In this document: positions 1 to 8,709 of the stretch, in pieces
How positions within the stretch are numbered: the first letter of the stretch is position 1
How the letters are laid out: the number at the start of each line of letters is the position of its first letter
Origin: Xaviernesmea rhizosphaerae
Lineage (GTDB): Bacteria > Pseudomonadota > Alphaproteobacteria > Rhizobiales > Rhizobiaceae
Direction of reading: 5' to 3'
Assembly: GCF_001938945.1 (NCBI RefSeq)
Contig: NZ_MKIO01000038.1
Location: 117,399 to 181,398, forward strand
DNA: 64,000 bases
Notes under the pieces: generated by a model
The model's database searches: none
Seen by the model: the letters and a program-made list of their open reading frames with translations, nothing else
What the model was told of the DNA's origin: nothing
Position numbers and translations under genes: made by a program

Positions 1-23
1 AACACCAGACCGGAGACGCGCCC

Positions 24-893
24 ATGTCCGCGAGTTCCAGCCCCTCCTCATCGCTTTCGCCGGTCGTCTCCTTCGACTGGCTGGAAGAACGTCTCGGCAC
101 GGCAGGCGTCAAGGTGGTCGATGCTTCCTGGTATCTGCCGGCGCACAAGCGTGATCCCAAGGCCGAATACGCCGCCGCCCATATTCCCGGCGCCGTCTTC
201 TTCGATCAGGACGCGATCAGCGACCCGACGAGCGGCCTGCCGCATACCCTGCCCGCACCGGAGGCCTTCGCGGCGGCCGTCGGCGCGCTCGGCCTGTCCG
301 ACAGCGACACGATCGTGGTTTATGACGGCCCGGGCTATTTCAGCGCGCCGCGTGCCTGGTGGATGCTGCGCGTGATGGGTGCCGCGAATGTCTTCGTTCT
401 GGATGGCGGCTTCGACGCGTGGAAGGCTGAAGGCCGGCCGGTAAGCGATGCCGAGACGACGATCGAGCCTGCCGTCTTCTCCGCCCGCTTCGACGAGAAG
501 GCGGTGACCAGCTTCCAGGACATGAAGAGCATCGTCGCTTCCGGTTCGCGCCAGATCGCCGATGCCCGTAGCGCCGGGCGGTTCAGTGGCGAGGAGCCGG
601 AACCGCGCGCCGGCATGCGCTCCGGCCATATGCCGGGTGCCCGCAACCTGCCGATCGGCCAGCTGACCGAAGGCGGCAAGCTCAAATCGCCCGAGGCGCT
701 GCGCGAAACCTTTACTGCCGCCGGCATCGACCTGGACGCGCCGGTCGTCACCTCCTGCGGCTCGGGCGTGACGGCGGCGGTGATCTCGCTGGCGCTGAAC
801 AGCCTTGGCCATGAGAATCACACGCTCTATGACGGCTCCTGGGCCGAATGGGGCAGCCGCGCCGATACGGACGTGGTGACCGGAAAGGAATGA
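24..893 (+). CDS. sseA: 3-mercaptopyruvate sulfurtransferase (tandem rhodanese)
   Basis: Transfers sulfur from 3-mercaptopyruvate to thiol or cyanide acceptors in the cytoplasm. The 289-residue protein has two rhodanese domains: an inactive N-terminal one (about residues 15-140, with the typical DASWYLP and YDGPGYFSAPRAWWMLR stretches) and a catalytic C-terminal one (about 160-280) carrying the CGSGVT active-site loop, with the cysteine near residue 241. CGSGVTA is the mercaptopyruvate type rather than the CRKGVT loop of thiosulfate sulfurtransferases. The length matches the family. It is followed 8 bases later by a GNAT gene and is probably co-transcribed with it. The ATG start is the first in frame, but sequence further upstream lies outside the window. 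Confidence 0.93.
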   Translation: MSASSSPSSSLSPVVSFDWLEERLGTAGVKVVDASWYLPAHKRDPKAEYAAAHIPGAVFFDQDAISDPTSGLPHTLPAPEAFAAAVGALGLSDSDTIVVYDGPGYFSAPRAWWMLRVMGAANVFVLDGGFDAWKAEGRPVSDAETTIEPAVFSARFDEKAVTSFQDMKSIVASGSRQIADARSAGRFSGEEPEPRAGMRSGHMPGARNLPIGQLTEGGKLKSPEALRETFTAAGIDLDAPVVTSCGSGVTAAVISLALNSLGHENHTLYDGSWAEWGSRADTDVVTGKE

Positions 894-901
894 GAGAGCC
901 G

Positions 902-1480
902 ATGACGACGATGACGAGCCCGCAGCCGGCCGAAGGGCCCGTCCGCATTCAGGTCACAACCCTGACCATGTCGGCGCCGCCGAAGCAGAGCCTGCCGATG
1001 CCGGTCAATATCCAGACCGCGATCATGCGCGTGCCGGAAATCCCGCTCGCCTATTACCGCTTCCTCTATCTGCAGGTCGGCCGCCGCTGGCAATGGGTCG
1101 ATCGCCTGCGCCTGAGCGACGAGGAGCTGACCGCCGTCCTGCATGACGAGCGCAACTGCGTCTGCGTGCTCTATGTTAACGGCGCGCCGGCCGGCTTCTT
1201 CGAGACGCGCACGCTGGACGACGAGACGGTGGAGCTCTCGCATTTCGGCCTGTTCGAGCGCGCGCTCGGCCTCGGGCTTGGCAAGTGGTTCCTGCTGCAG
1301 GCGCTCTATGCCTGCTGGTCCACCAATCCCAGGCTTGTGACGGTGGAAACCAACAATCTCGACCATCCCCGCGCGCTGCAGCTCTACCAGCAGTTCGGCT
1401 TCTCGCCGGTCGCCACGCGCGAAGCCGAGCAGTGTCCCTTGAGCGAGGCGGATCTGCTGGCGCTGCTGAACAGCTTCTAA
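902..1480 (+). CDS. GNAT family N-acetyltransferase
   Basis: Probable acetyl-CoA-dependent N-acetyltransferase of unknown substrate. The GNAT fold shows in the order expected: an N-terminal strand-helix (IPLAYYRFLYLQVGRRWQW), a core strand ending in ELSHFGLFERALGLGLGKW (acetyl-CoA pyrophosphate loop, here with G-L-G-L-G-K instead of the strict RxxGxG), then VTVETNNLDHPRALQLYQQFGF, a classic C-terminal motif. I start at the ATG eight bases after the sseA stop, with AAGGA/GAGAG just upstream; a longer frame begins inside sseA but adds sequence unlike GNAT proteins. The tight spacing implies an operon with sseA. Members of this family in rhizobia are usually left as plain GNAT proteins. Confidence 0.85.
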   Translation: MTTMTSPQPAEGPVRIQVTTLTMSAPPKQSLPMPVNIQTAIMRVPEIPLAYYRFLYLQVGRRWQWVDRLRLSDEELTAVLHDERNCVCVLYVNGAPAGFFETRTLDDETVELSHFGLFERALGLGLGKWFLLQALYACWSTNPRLVTVETNNLDHPRALQLYQQFGFSPVATREAEQCPLSEADLLALLNSF

Positions 1481-1508
1481 CCGGAAACCGCCAGCCTCTC
1501 GACCATTG

Positions 1509-1545
1509 ACGGCCGGCCTCCGGAAACGGGTGGCCGGCCGTTTTC
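1509..1545 (+). terminator. Rho-independent terminator after the sseA-GNAT pair
   Basis: Perfect 9-base-pair stem ACGGCCGGC / GCCGGCCGT around a 15-base loop, followed by TTTTC. It lies just past the GNAT stop and before the next ribosome site. Confidence 0.75.
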
Positions 1546-1590
1546 GTGCATGTCATCCCTGCCTGGCACCGAACCAGTCAGGAGAGGATC

Positions 1591-2061
1591 ATGATCCGTT
1601 TCATCCCCATGCCGACGCAGCTTGCCCGCGCCTATCAGGATGGCGCTGCCGATGCCTATGGCTGTGCGCCGGAAAGGCGGGAAGCCGCGGAAAGCGGCCT
1701 GCCCTGCCGCCATTGCCTGAGACCGATTGAGGCCGGCACGCGCTATCTGACGCTCGCCTATCGCCCGTTCTACGGGTTGCATCCCTATGCGGAAACCGGC
1801 CCGGTCTTTCTCCATGCCGAGCCTTGCGCGCCCTATGACGACGGCGCGACACTGCCGCCGGTTCTCTCGAGCAGCCCGGATTATCTCGTGAAAGCCTATG
1901 GGGAAGACGAGCGCATCGTCTACGGGACGGGCCGCATCACCGCGTCGGCGGACATTGCCGATCACGCAGACACGCTGTTACAACGGCCGGATATCGCTTT
2001 TGTCGATATTCGCTCCGCGCGCAACAATTGCCTTCTCTGCCGTGTGGTGCGGGCGGAGTGA
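1591..2061 (+). CDS. DUF1203 family protein
   Basis: Conserved protein of about 156 residues whose function is not established. It shows the DUF1203 pattern: an N-terminal MIRFIPMPTQLARAYQDG stretch, a central pair of cysteines in LPCRHCL (a possible metal or redox site), a YLTLAYRPF strand, a HAEPCAPY motif, and a C-terminal RSARNNCLLCRV with another Cys pair. The start is the ATG with AGGAGAGG ten bases upstream; the frame extends 15 codons further but without a good ribosome site. It stands alone between a terminator and a convergent gene. The arrangement of four or five cysteines and the histidine could bind a metal, but that is inference. Confidence 0.8.
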   Translation: MIRFIPMPTQLARAYQDGAADAYGCAPERREAAESGLPCRHCLRPIEAGTRYLTLAYRPFYGLHPYAETGPVFLHAEPCAPYDDGATLPPVLSSSPDYLVKAYGEDERIVYGTGRITASADIADHADTLLQRPDIAFVDIRSARNNCLLCRVVRAE

Positions 2062-2084
2062 TGCTTCCTTGAACAGCCCTAAGG

Positions 2085-2402
2085 TCAGACGGCCCTGCTG
2101 TCCTCGGCATCGGCGAAGAGCAGGCGACCCTGTTCCTTGATGATCTGCTGGCCCTTGCGAAGAGCGGCATCGGCGGCGTCCGTCTCAGAGGTAAAGACAT
2201 CGGCGCGGATGAAGCTGCGGGTGCGCAGCGTCCCGTCCACCGTCTTCTCGATCACGCCGGCCAGGCGGAACTGGCCGCCTTCCTTCATCGGCCGGGCGCG
2301 GATCGTCATGTCCTGCTCCTGCAGGCTGGCGCTGTCGGCCGGAGCCGCGTCGGGTTCCTGACGGCTGCCGCCGCCGAACAATCGGGAAAAGAAGGATGCC
2401 AT
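2085..2402 (-). CDS. HlyU-family small regulator-like protein
   Basis: A 105-residue protein matching the HlyU family (PF10115), found widely in alphaproteobacteria and named after the Vibrio haemolysin activator, although most members have no tested role. An N-terminal MASFFSRLFGGGS amphipathic/flexible segment precedes the compact domain (about residues 32-95) with KEGGQFRLAGVIEK and TRSFIRADVFTSETDAADAALRKGQQII. No DNA-binding helix-turn-helix is visible, so a direct regulator role is doubtful. It converges on the DUF1203 gene. No strong ribosome site precedes the ATG, so translation may be weak. Confidence 0.75.
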   Translation of the reverse strand: MASFFSRLFGGGSRQEPDAAPADSASLQEQDMTIRARPMKEGGQFRLAGVIEKTVDGTLRTRSFIRADVFTSETDAADAALRKGQQIIKEQGRLLFADAEDSRAV

Positions 2403-2494
2403 GAGGCTTGTTTAGCCGCGTGGGGGTAAGTTGTCAAAGGCCGTCAGCGCCGCCTTTTTCCGGTCACATTTTGCCAACGTTTTTGTGTGTCAGG

Positions 2495-2512
2495 CTGTCG
2501 CATAACCGTAAT
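2495..2512 (+). promoter_or_regulatory. Candidate Pho box upstream of the PhoX-like gene
   Basis: CTGTCGC-ATAA-CCGTAAT resembles the PhoB binding site, two 7-base CTGTCAT-like repeats with a 4-base A/T spacer; 11 of 18 positions match the consensus, and a further CTGCCAT follows directly. It sits about 190 bases before the start of a phosphatase, which fits PhoB control. The match alone is modest. Confidence 0.4.
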
Positions 2513-2703
2513 CTGCCATGCATAACTAGAAGATGCAAGCGAAGCGACAACCAAGAAAGGCAGAAGGAACAGGTCTGAAAACGTCCATGAGACAGGGCGG
2601 CAGGAGCAGACATTAAAGCCCGGATTGCGTCCTTGTTCAGCGAGCAAGCGGAAGACCGGGCCGAGATGGCGAACCCTTGAACTTTCAAAAAGGACCTTTC
2701 AGG

Positions 2704-4725
2704 ATGGATACGACATCGCAAAACGTGTTTCCGACCACCCGCCTCGAGGATGCCGAGGGCGAGGCCCACAACATCTCGACCACGCCGACCATGGGCGAAA
2801 TCATCGCCAAGCGATTCTCCCGCCGCGATCTTCTGAAAGGCTGTCTCGCCGTATCGGCCATTTCGGCCACGGTCAGCCCGCTGGCGCTGGCCACGGCGGA
2901 TGAGGCGCGCGCCGCCTCCGCGGGCTCGGCCTTCTCCTTCAAGGAGGTTGAAGCCGGGGTGGACGAGCGCCATCACATCGCCGAGGGCTACAAGGCCGAT
3001 ATCCTCTTGCGCTGGGGCGACCCTCTCTTCGCCGATTCCCCCGCCTTCGATCCGGCCAAGCAGACGGCCGAGGCCCAGAGCCGCCAGTTCGGCTACAACA
3101 ATGACTATGTCGGCTTCATCCCGCTCAATGGCTCGTCCGAACACGGGCTGCTGGTGGTGAACCACGAATATACCAACGAACATCTGATGTTCCCAGGCAT
3201 CGTCCAGGTGGTCGAGAAGGCGGACAAGAAGGATCCCGCCAAGATGGTCAAGGAGCTGGCGATCCTGCCGGCCGACCAGAAGCGCGTGGACATCGAAATG
3301 GCCGCCCATGGCGGCACGATCGTCGAAATCCGCAAGGTGGACGGCGCCTGGCAGGTGGTGCGCGACGGCAAGATGAACCGCCGCATCACCGCCAATACGG
3401 AAATGGCGATCCACGGCCCCGCAGCCGGCAGCGACCGCCTGAAGACCAAGGCCGACCCGGCCGGCACCAAGGTGTTCGGCACGATCAACAATTGCGCTGG
3501 TGGCGTCACCCCCTGGGGCACCTACATCATGGCCGAGGAAAACATCCACGGCTATTTCACCGGCAAGCTGCCGGAGGGCCATGCCGAGGCGGCCAACTAC
3601 AAGCGCATGGGCATTCCGGAAGGCACCTATCACTGGGGCGCCTTCCACGAGCGCTTCGATGTCTCGCGCGAGCCGAACGAGCCCAACCGTTTCGGCTGGA
3701 TCGTCGAGGTCGACGCCATGGACCCGACGTCGACGCCGAAGAAGCGCACCGCGCTCGGCCGCTTCCGCCATGAGGGCGCCGAATCGATTGTGGCCAAAGA
3801 CGGCCGTGTCGTCTTTTATCTCGGCGATGACGAGCGCTTCGACTATGTCTACAAGTTCGTCACCCAGAACGCCTTCAACCCGAATGACCGCGCCGCCAAC
3901 ATGGACCTGCTCGACGAGGGCACGCTTTATGTCGCCCGCTTCGATGCCGATGGCAGCATGACCTGGCTGCCGCTGGTGCATGGCGAAGGCCCGCTGACGG
4001 CCGAAAACGGCTTCCACAGCCAGGGCGACGTGGTGATCGAGGCGCGGCGCGCCGGCGACCTCTTGAAGGCCACGCCGATGGACCGTCCGGAGGACGTGCA
4101 GCCGAACGGCAGCAATGGCCGCGTCTATGTGATGCTGACCAACAACACCCGGCGCAAGCCGGAGCAGGTCGATGCCGCCAATCCGCGCGCCAAGAACGCC
4201 TTCGGCCACATCATCGAAATCGCCGAGACGGATGGCGATTTCACCGCGACCAAGGGCCGCTGGGAAATCCTGCTGAAATGCGGCGATCCCTCCGTCGCCG
4301 AAGTGGGCGCCACCTTCTCCACGGAAACCACGCGCAATGGCTGGTTCGGCATGCCCGACAATTGCCATGTGGATGCCGAAGGCCGCCTCTGGGTCTCGAC
4401 CGATGGCAATTCTCCGTCCGACACCGGGCGCACCGACGGGCTCTGGGCCGTGGACATCGACGGGCCGGCACGTGGCACCTCGAAGCTGTTCTTCCGCGTG
4501 CCTGTAGGGGCCGAGATGTGCGGCCCGCTGCTGCTGCCGGACATGCAGACGGCCTTCGTCGCCGTCCAGCATCCCGGCGATGGCGGCGATGACTGGGAAG
4601 GCTTCGGCCGTCTCTCCTATTACGAGGATCTTTCCACCCGCTGGCCTGACTTCCGCGACGACATGCCGGTTCGTCCGTCCGTCGTCGCCATCACCCGGAT
4701 CGGCGGCGGCAAGATCGGCGTCTGA
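2704..4725 (+). CDS. PhoX-family (DUF839) Tat-exported phosphatase-like protein
   Basis: Likely periplasmic phosphatase of the PhoX family (DUF839), calcium- and iron-dependent beta-propellers that release phosphate from organic esters. The 673-residue protein has a long N-region then a twin-arginine motif SRRDLLKG at about residue 39 and a hydrophobic segment ending near ARAAS, so it should be exported folded. Family hallmarks follow: GSSEHGLLVVNHEYTNE, NCAGGVTPWGTYIMAEEN, YYLGDDERFDYVYKFV-type strands and a C-terminal PDNCHVDAEGRLWVSTDG. The ATG at this position has AGGACC seven bases upstream; a TTG nine codons earlier is the alternative. A possible Pho box lies upstream. It is monocistronic, followed by two strong hairpins. 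Confidence 0.88.
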   Translation: MDTTSQNVFPTTRLEDAEGEAHNISTTPTMGEIIAKRFSRRDLLKGCLAVSAISATVSPLALATADEARAASAGSAFSFKEVEAGVDERHHIAEGYKADILLRWGDPLFADSPAFDPAKQTAEAQSRQFGYNNDYVGFIPLNGSSEHGLLVVNHEYTNEHLMFPGIVQVVEKADKKDPAKMVKELAILPADQKRVDIEMAAHGGTIVEIRKVDGAWQVVRDGKMNRRITANTEMAIHGPAAGSDRLKTKADPAGTKVFGTINNCAGGVTPWGTYIMAEENIHGYFTGKLPEGHAEAANYKRMGIPEGTYHWGAFHERFDVSREPNEPNRFGWIVEVDAMDPTSTPKKRTALGRFRHEGAESIVAKDGRVVFYLGDDERFDYVYKFVTQNAFNPNDRAANMDLLDEGTLYVARFDADGSMTWLPLVHGEGPLTAENGFHSQGDVVIEARRAGDLLKATPMDRPEDVQPNGSNGRVYVMLTNNTRRKPEQVDAANPRAKNAFGHIIEIAETDGDFTATKGRWEILLKCGDPSVAEVGATFSTETTRNGWFGMPDNCHVDAEGRLWVSTDGNSPSDTGRTDGLWAVDIDGPARGTSKLFFRVPVGAEMCGPLLLPDMQTAFVAVQHPGDGGDDWEGFGRLSYYEDLSTRWPDFRDDMPVRPSVVAITRIGGGKIGV

Positions 4726-4744
4726 CCGCCGACGCTGCCGGTGC

Positions 4745-4832
4745 GCGCCGCCCGCGGGTTCATGAAGAGCTGCGGGCGGCGCAATCGTCCCCCGACAAAT
4801 CCGTCCGGCCGCAGGCGCTGCGGCCGGATTTT
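4745..4832. terminator. Two GC-rich hairpins between convergent phoX-like and ilvA genes
   Basis: Hairpin 1 pairs GCGCCGCCCGC with GCGGGCGGCGC (11 pairs, bases 4745-4782). Hairpin 2 pairs TCCGGCCGCAG with CTGCGGCCGGA (11 pairs, 3-base loop, 4804-4828) and is followed by TTTTC on the plus strand, a standard terminator. Together they separate two convergent genes. Confidence 0.75.
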
Positions 4833-4848
4833 CGCTGGTCCGGCTGGC

Positions 4849-6120
4849 TCAGATGATCAGGCTCGAGAGAATATCGTTCTCGGTAATGTCCTGATAGCTC
4901 ATGCCGGCCTCGTCGAAGGACCGCTTGAGCGTGGCGAAGTTCTCCGGGCGCTGGGTTTCGATGCCGATCAGGATCGAGCCGAAATTGCGGGCCGACTTCT
5001 TCAGATATTCGAAGCGGGCGATATCGTCTTCCGGGCCGAGCAGGCTGAGGAAGTCCTTCAGCGCGCCCGGGCGCTGGGCCAGACGCAGAATGAAGTATTT
5101 CTTCAGGCCCTTCTGGCGCATGGCGCGCTCTTTGACATCGGGCAGACGCTCGAAGTCAAAATTGCCGCCGGACACCACGGCCACCACCGTCTTTCCCTGA
5201 AGCTGCTCCGGCGGCAGGGCATCGAGCGCCGCGATCGACAAGGCGCCCGCCGGCTCCAGCACCACGCCCTCGACATTCAGCATGTCGATGATCGTTACGC
5301 AGATGGCATTTTCCGGCAACAACAGCACCTGCCCAGCGGAGAAATGCCGGAGGCGCTCGAAATTCAGCGCGCCGATCCGCCCGACGGCGGCACCATCGAC
5401 GAAATTGTCCACCTGGTCGAGCGTGACGAGCGCGCCGGTTTCAAGGCTGCGCTTCAGGCTGGGCGCCCCTTCGGGCTCGCAGAACAGGAAGGCCTCCGGC
5501 GGCAGATCGCCGGCGAAATAGCCGGTCACGCCGGCCGAAAGCCCGCCGCCGCCGACCGGCATCACCATGAGATCCGGCGTCACCCCTTCGGGCAGTTGCG
5601 CGGCGATCTCGGCGGCGATGGTCGCCTGCCCCTCAATGATGTCGGCATGGTCGAAGGGCGGCACCATCACCGCGCCGGTTTCCACCGTGAAGGCCTGCGC
5701 GGCCTTGTAGCACTGGTCGAAAATATCGCCGAACAGCCTGATGGTGATGAAGGGCCCGCCGAACATGCGGGTCTTGTCGATCTTCTGCTGCGGCGTCGTC
5801 ACCGGCATGAACACCGTGCCTTCCACGCCGAAATGGCGGCAGATGAAGGCAAAGCCCTGGGCGTGATTGCCGGCGGAGGCGCAGACGAAGCGGCGCGCGG
5901 CCGCGCCCTCTTCTGCCAGCTGCTTGCGGAAGAAATTGAACGCGCCCCTGATCTTGTAGGAGCGGACCGGCGAGAGATCCTCCCGCTTGAGATAGACGGT
6001 CGCGCCCGTCCGGGCGCTCAGATGCTCGTTGAGCTGCAGCGGGGTGGGCGCAAACAGGCTGCGCACCGCCTGCTCCGCCGCGTGCACGCCGTCTTTCCCG
6101 GTCATGTCGGGCTCGGTCAT
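4849..6120 (-). CDS. ilvA: Threonine ammonia-lyase (threonine dehydratase)
   Basis: PLP enzyme that deaminates threonine to 2-oxobutyrate, the first step toward isoleucine. The 423-residue protein has the fold-type II catalytic domain (about 25-330) with the PLP lysine in SYKIRGAFN, the phosphate-binding glycine loop PVGGGGLSAG, and SAGNHAQGFAF. A single C-terminal ACT-like regulatory domain (about 340-420; KYFILRLAQRPGALKDFL) suggests the short, single-ACT type of IlvA. The frame runs upstream past the neighbouring gene's start, but the ATG with AGAAGGA upstream gives the family length. It is divergent from the following secreted-protein gene; the 215 bases between should hold both promoters. 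Confidence 0.93.
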   Translation of the reverse strand: MTEPDMTGKDGVHAAEQAVRSLFAPTPLQLNEHLSARTGATVYLKREDLSPVRSYKIRGAFNFFRKQLAEEGAAARRFVCASAGNHAQGFAFICRHFGVEGTVFMPVTTPQQKIDKTRMFGGPFITIRLFGDIFDQCYKAAQAFTVETGAVMVPPFDHADIIEGQATIAAEIAAQLPEGVTPDLMVMPVGGGGLSAGVTGYFAGDLPPEAFLFCEPEGAPSLKRSLETGALVTLDQVDNFVDGAAVGRIGALNFERLRHFSAGQVLLLPENAICVTIIDMLNVEGVVLEPAGALSIAALDALPPEQLQGKTVVAVVSGGNFDFERLPDVKERAMRQKGLKKYFILRLAQRPGALKDFLSLLGPEDDIARFEYLKKSARNFGSILIGIETQRPENFATLKRSFDEAGMSYQDITENDILSSLII

Positions 6121-6334
6121 GTCAGGCCATCCTTCTTCTCTGAGCGGCCGGTTTAGAACCTTTCCCGACACATGAAAAGCCGGCGCTCCGCAAGAGCGCA
6201 GGCCGCTTATACCCAGTCTTTGAGCGCGCGCCGGGCAAAAGCGGGCGAGCCTTGCTTGACAAGGCGCGTGCGAGCCCGAAAACTCATGTGAAAAGAGGCC
6301 TTTGGCCCGAAAGAGGATGCGGAGGAGCTCATCG

Positions 6335-7051
6335 ATGGCAAACGGTTTGCAGGCAGGGGCGCGCCAGTTCCGAAAAGCGGCCCGCTCCCTCCTCTTCGCC
6401 GCCAGCCTTGCCGGCATGGTCGGCATGGGAGAAAGCGCCATGGCCGGCCCGCTGGCCGATGCCGCCGCGCAGGCCGAAGCCCAGGCCGCCGCCGGCGATG
6501 CGGCCGGCGCCCGCGTGACGATGGAGACGGCCTTTGGCGCCTTCTCGGCCGGCCTGCCGATGTCGATTTCCCGCGCCACCTTCGTCCGGGCCGAGCCGAG
6601 CGGCTATGCCATGTACGAGCCGCGCGGCGATTCCGCCTTCAAGCCCGGCGAGAGCCTGATCTCCTATATCGAGCCCGTGGGCCTCTCCTGGGCGCCTGCC
6701 CCCGAAGCCGGCAAGCTCGAAACCCGATTCACTGTCGATTTCGACATTCTCGACCCCAAGGGAACGGTGCTGGCCGGCCAGAAGGCTTTCGGCGATTTCC
6801 GCTTCGTCAGCTACCAGCGCAACCAGGAAATCTATGCGACGCTGACGATCGACGTGACAGGCGCGCCGCCCGGCGCCTATGTGCTGCGCTTCCGGTTCAA
6901 CGATGCCAAGAGTGACAAGACGGCCAGCGTCGAGCAGCCCTTCACCATCGTCGCGCCGCCGGAAACCCCGCCGGCCGAACCACCGGCGGCGGCCCCGGCA
7001 GAGCCGGCTGCCCAGCCACCGGTTCAGGCAAGCCCGCCTGCAACGCCATGA
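6335..7051 (+). CDS. Conserved secreted protein with Pro/Ala-rich C-terminus
   Basis: I do not recognise a named family. The 238-residue protein begins with a probable signal peptide (about residues 12-38, ending MGESAMAG-P), followed by an Ala-rich helix, then a beta-rich domain (about 65-200) with GESLISYIEPVGLSW, TRFTVDFDILDPKG and GAYVLRFRFNDAKSDKTASVEQPF, which reads like an immunoglobulin-like or transglutaminase-partner fold. The last 35 residues are PAEPP/PAAAP low complexity, perhaps a wall-spanning linker. The start is the ATG with GGAGGAG 8 bases upstream; a TTG 11 codons earlier is also possible. Probably periplasmic. Confidence 0.75.
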   Translation: MANGLQAGARQFRKAARSLLFAASLAGMVGMGESAMAGPLADAAAQAEAQAAAGDAAGARVTMETAFGAFSAGLPMSISRATFVRAEPSGYAMYEPRGDSAFKPGESLISYIEPVGLSWAPAPEAGKLETRFTVDFDILDPKGTVLAGQKAFGDFRFVSYQRNQEIYATLTIDVTGAPPGAYVLRFRFNDAKSDKTASVEQPFTIVAPPETPPAEPPAAAPAEPAAQPPVQASPPATP

Positions 7052-7165
7052 GAGTCTGAGCCAGAACGCAAAAGGTCATTCCGGTTGAATAGATGATGCC
7101 AGATGGCGGCCTGCTTCAGGCTTTCCGCGCTGGATACCCCGATTTTTCGGATTTTCATATTGATC

Positions 7166-8443
7166 TTATTCGAAGACGAGCGGAATCCAGTCCATCCAAT
7201 CCGTTAAGCCGTCCAGTGCAAGCAGCGCGACGGCAGTCTGTGCTGCATATTGAACATAAACCCCCGACTTCGTCTTCACCGCCTTCTGAAGCCAGCTTTT
7301 CGCCCTTCGGTGAAGCTGAGCCTGCCTAAGCTGCTGCTCACGACGCTCGCTCAGCACCTTCTCGCGTTCGACACGCCGCGCCTCGATGCGCGCATTGATC
7401 TTGGCCTGCTTCGTAATGGCGCGGCGCTCTTCGTAGGAAACAACATCGTGCTGCCGCTGGTTTTCCGCACGGTTGTGATCAAGCTCCCATGCGTGATCAT
7501 AGGCCGCCCTCACCTCATCGGCGCCAATACCCGGCGAACAATAATAATGCTCGAACAGCTTCATGTTGAAATCCAAGACGTCGCGGCGCACATGGCGACG
7601 ATCCTCGCCCCATTGATAATGAAAAATGCGCTTCACGGCCTCATAGCTGGGAAAATAATAGACGCCATCGGCCTCTCCATGCGCCTGAAGAAATTCATCC
7701 AGCGCGCTCCGAAGTGTTGCCTTGGACACGGCATCGGCGGTGATGCAGGAAATCGGACGGAAGGTCGCGGTCAATGGGATCGGCGAGACGCTGAATAGAA
7801 TGCGCGCGGCCGGCCTGTAGCGCCGGATGAGTTCGTAAATCCGATGAAGATTGTGAAGGGTCTCGGCATGGCTTGCCGTGCGAAAACAATGGCGTTGCGA
7901 ATCGTAGACATCGGCAGGCACCGCGCGCCAGAAAACTTCGCCCGTCGGCTTATCGTACCAGAGTTCTGACAGGCCCAAAGTTATGATGAAGAGGTCGGCA
8001 TTGTCGAAAAGTTCTTTGGTCTCGAGCCGAACCAATTCGTCATGCGCGAAATCCTCGGCTTTTTTTCCATGCCAGACGTCAGCCTGCGGCGCCACACCCT
8101 CCCATGCCCAGGAAAACTGCTGGAGGATTGCATAGGTATTGACCATCCCGTCACCGAGTTTGGTAACGTAGGCATCGTTATTGCCACGATTTAGCACATT
8201 ATAGTTGCGCTCGTGCAAATAGTTGCTGATGTTGGATGCAAAGCATGAACCAAACGCAACAATCGCCGTTTCCGGGGTCACGAAGCGTTCTCTAGGGATC
8301 CAACCCTGCATCACATAGCTCGATATCGCCTGATCACCCTGGAAGGACGCGTTTGTCGGGTGAAAATTCGTATTCTCGCCCCGATAGAAGCTTCTCGAAG
8401 TGCGGCGCACTTCACCATCCTGAGAAAACGCGAACGTCGCCAT
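7166..8443 (-). CDS. GSCFA-domain protein
   Basis: A 425-residue protein with the GSCFA domain (PF08885), named after the motif seen here as AFGSCFASNISNYL near residue 62. The domain is related to SGNH/GDSL esterases: the Ser in GSCFA is the presumed nucleophile, and LFIITLGLSELWYD plus a later SPIPLTATFRP stretch correspond to the other blocks. Members often sit near exopolysaccharide genes and may deacylate or acylate glycans, but this is inference. The C-terminal 90 residues are highly charged (repeated R-E-R/K, likely helical). Base composition is visibly lower in GC than neighbours. Start chosen at MATFAFSQ because the longer frame adds an Arg-rich extension. Confidence 0.8.
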   Translation of the reverse strand: MATFAFSQDGEVRRTSRSFYRGENTNFHPTNASFQGDQAISSYVMQGWIPRERFVTPETAIVAFGSCFASNISNYLHERNYNVLNRGNNDAYVTKLGDGMVNTYAILQQFSWAWEGVAPQADVWHGKKAEDFAHDELVRLETKELFDNADLFIITLGLSELWYDKPTGEVFWRAVPADVYDSQRHCFRTASHAETLHNLHRIYELIRRYRPAARILFSVSPIPLTATFRPISCITADAVSKATLRSALDEFLQAHGEADGVYYFPSYEAVKRIFHYQWGEDRRHVRRDVLDFNMKLFEHYYCSPGIGADEVRAAYDHAWELDHNRAENQRQHDVVSYEERRAITKQAKINARIEARRVEREKVLSERREQQLRQAQLHRRAKSWLQKAVKTKSGVYVQYAAQTAVALLALDGLTDWMDWIPLVFE

Positions 8444-8709
8444 TCTTCGCCCCCGCAAAACAACGCCTAGTGGGCACAATCTAGCGAAAACCATGCGGCT
8501 GTCCACTTTTGCAAGCGTCACGTGCGCAAAATTTAAACGAACACGCTGCTTTCTCTCAGATCGAGGGTACGACGCGACCCTGGTCGTGATTGCAGGGCTT
8601 CGGGCTAAGGTCGAGCATCTGGCGAATGCTCTGACTTCACGCGCCTTCTAAAGATGAAATTTCAGGGTCGTCGCCGCGTGCCGCCAAGCAGAGTCGATCG
8701 TGGATTGTC

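Noticed and set aside
2464..4572. 702-residue minus-strand frame in the PhoX-like gene
   Set aside because: Antisense shadow; the plus strand encodes a clear DUF839 protein with a Tat signal.
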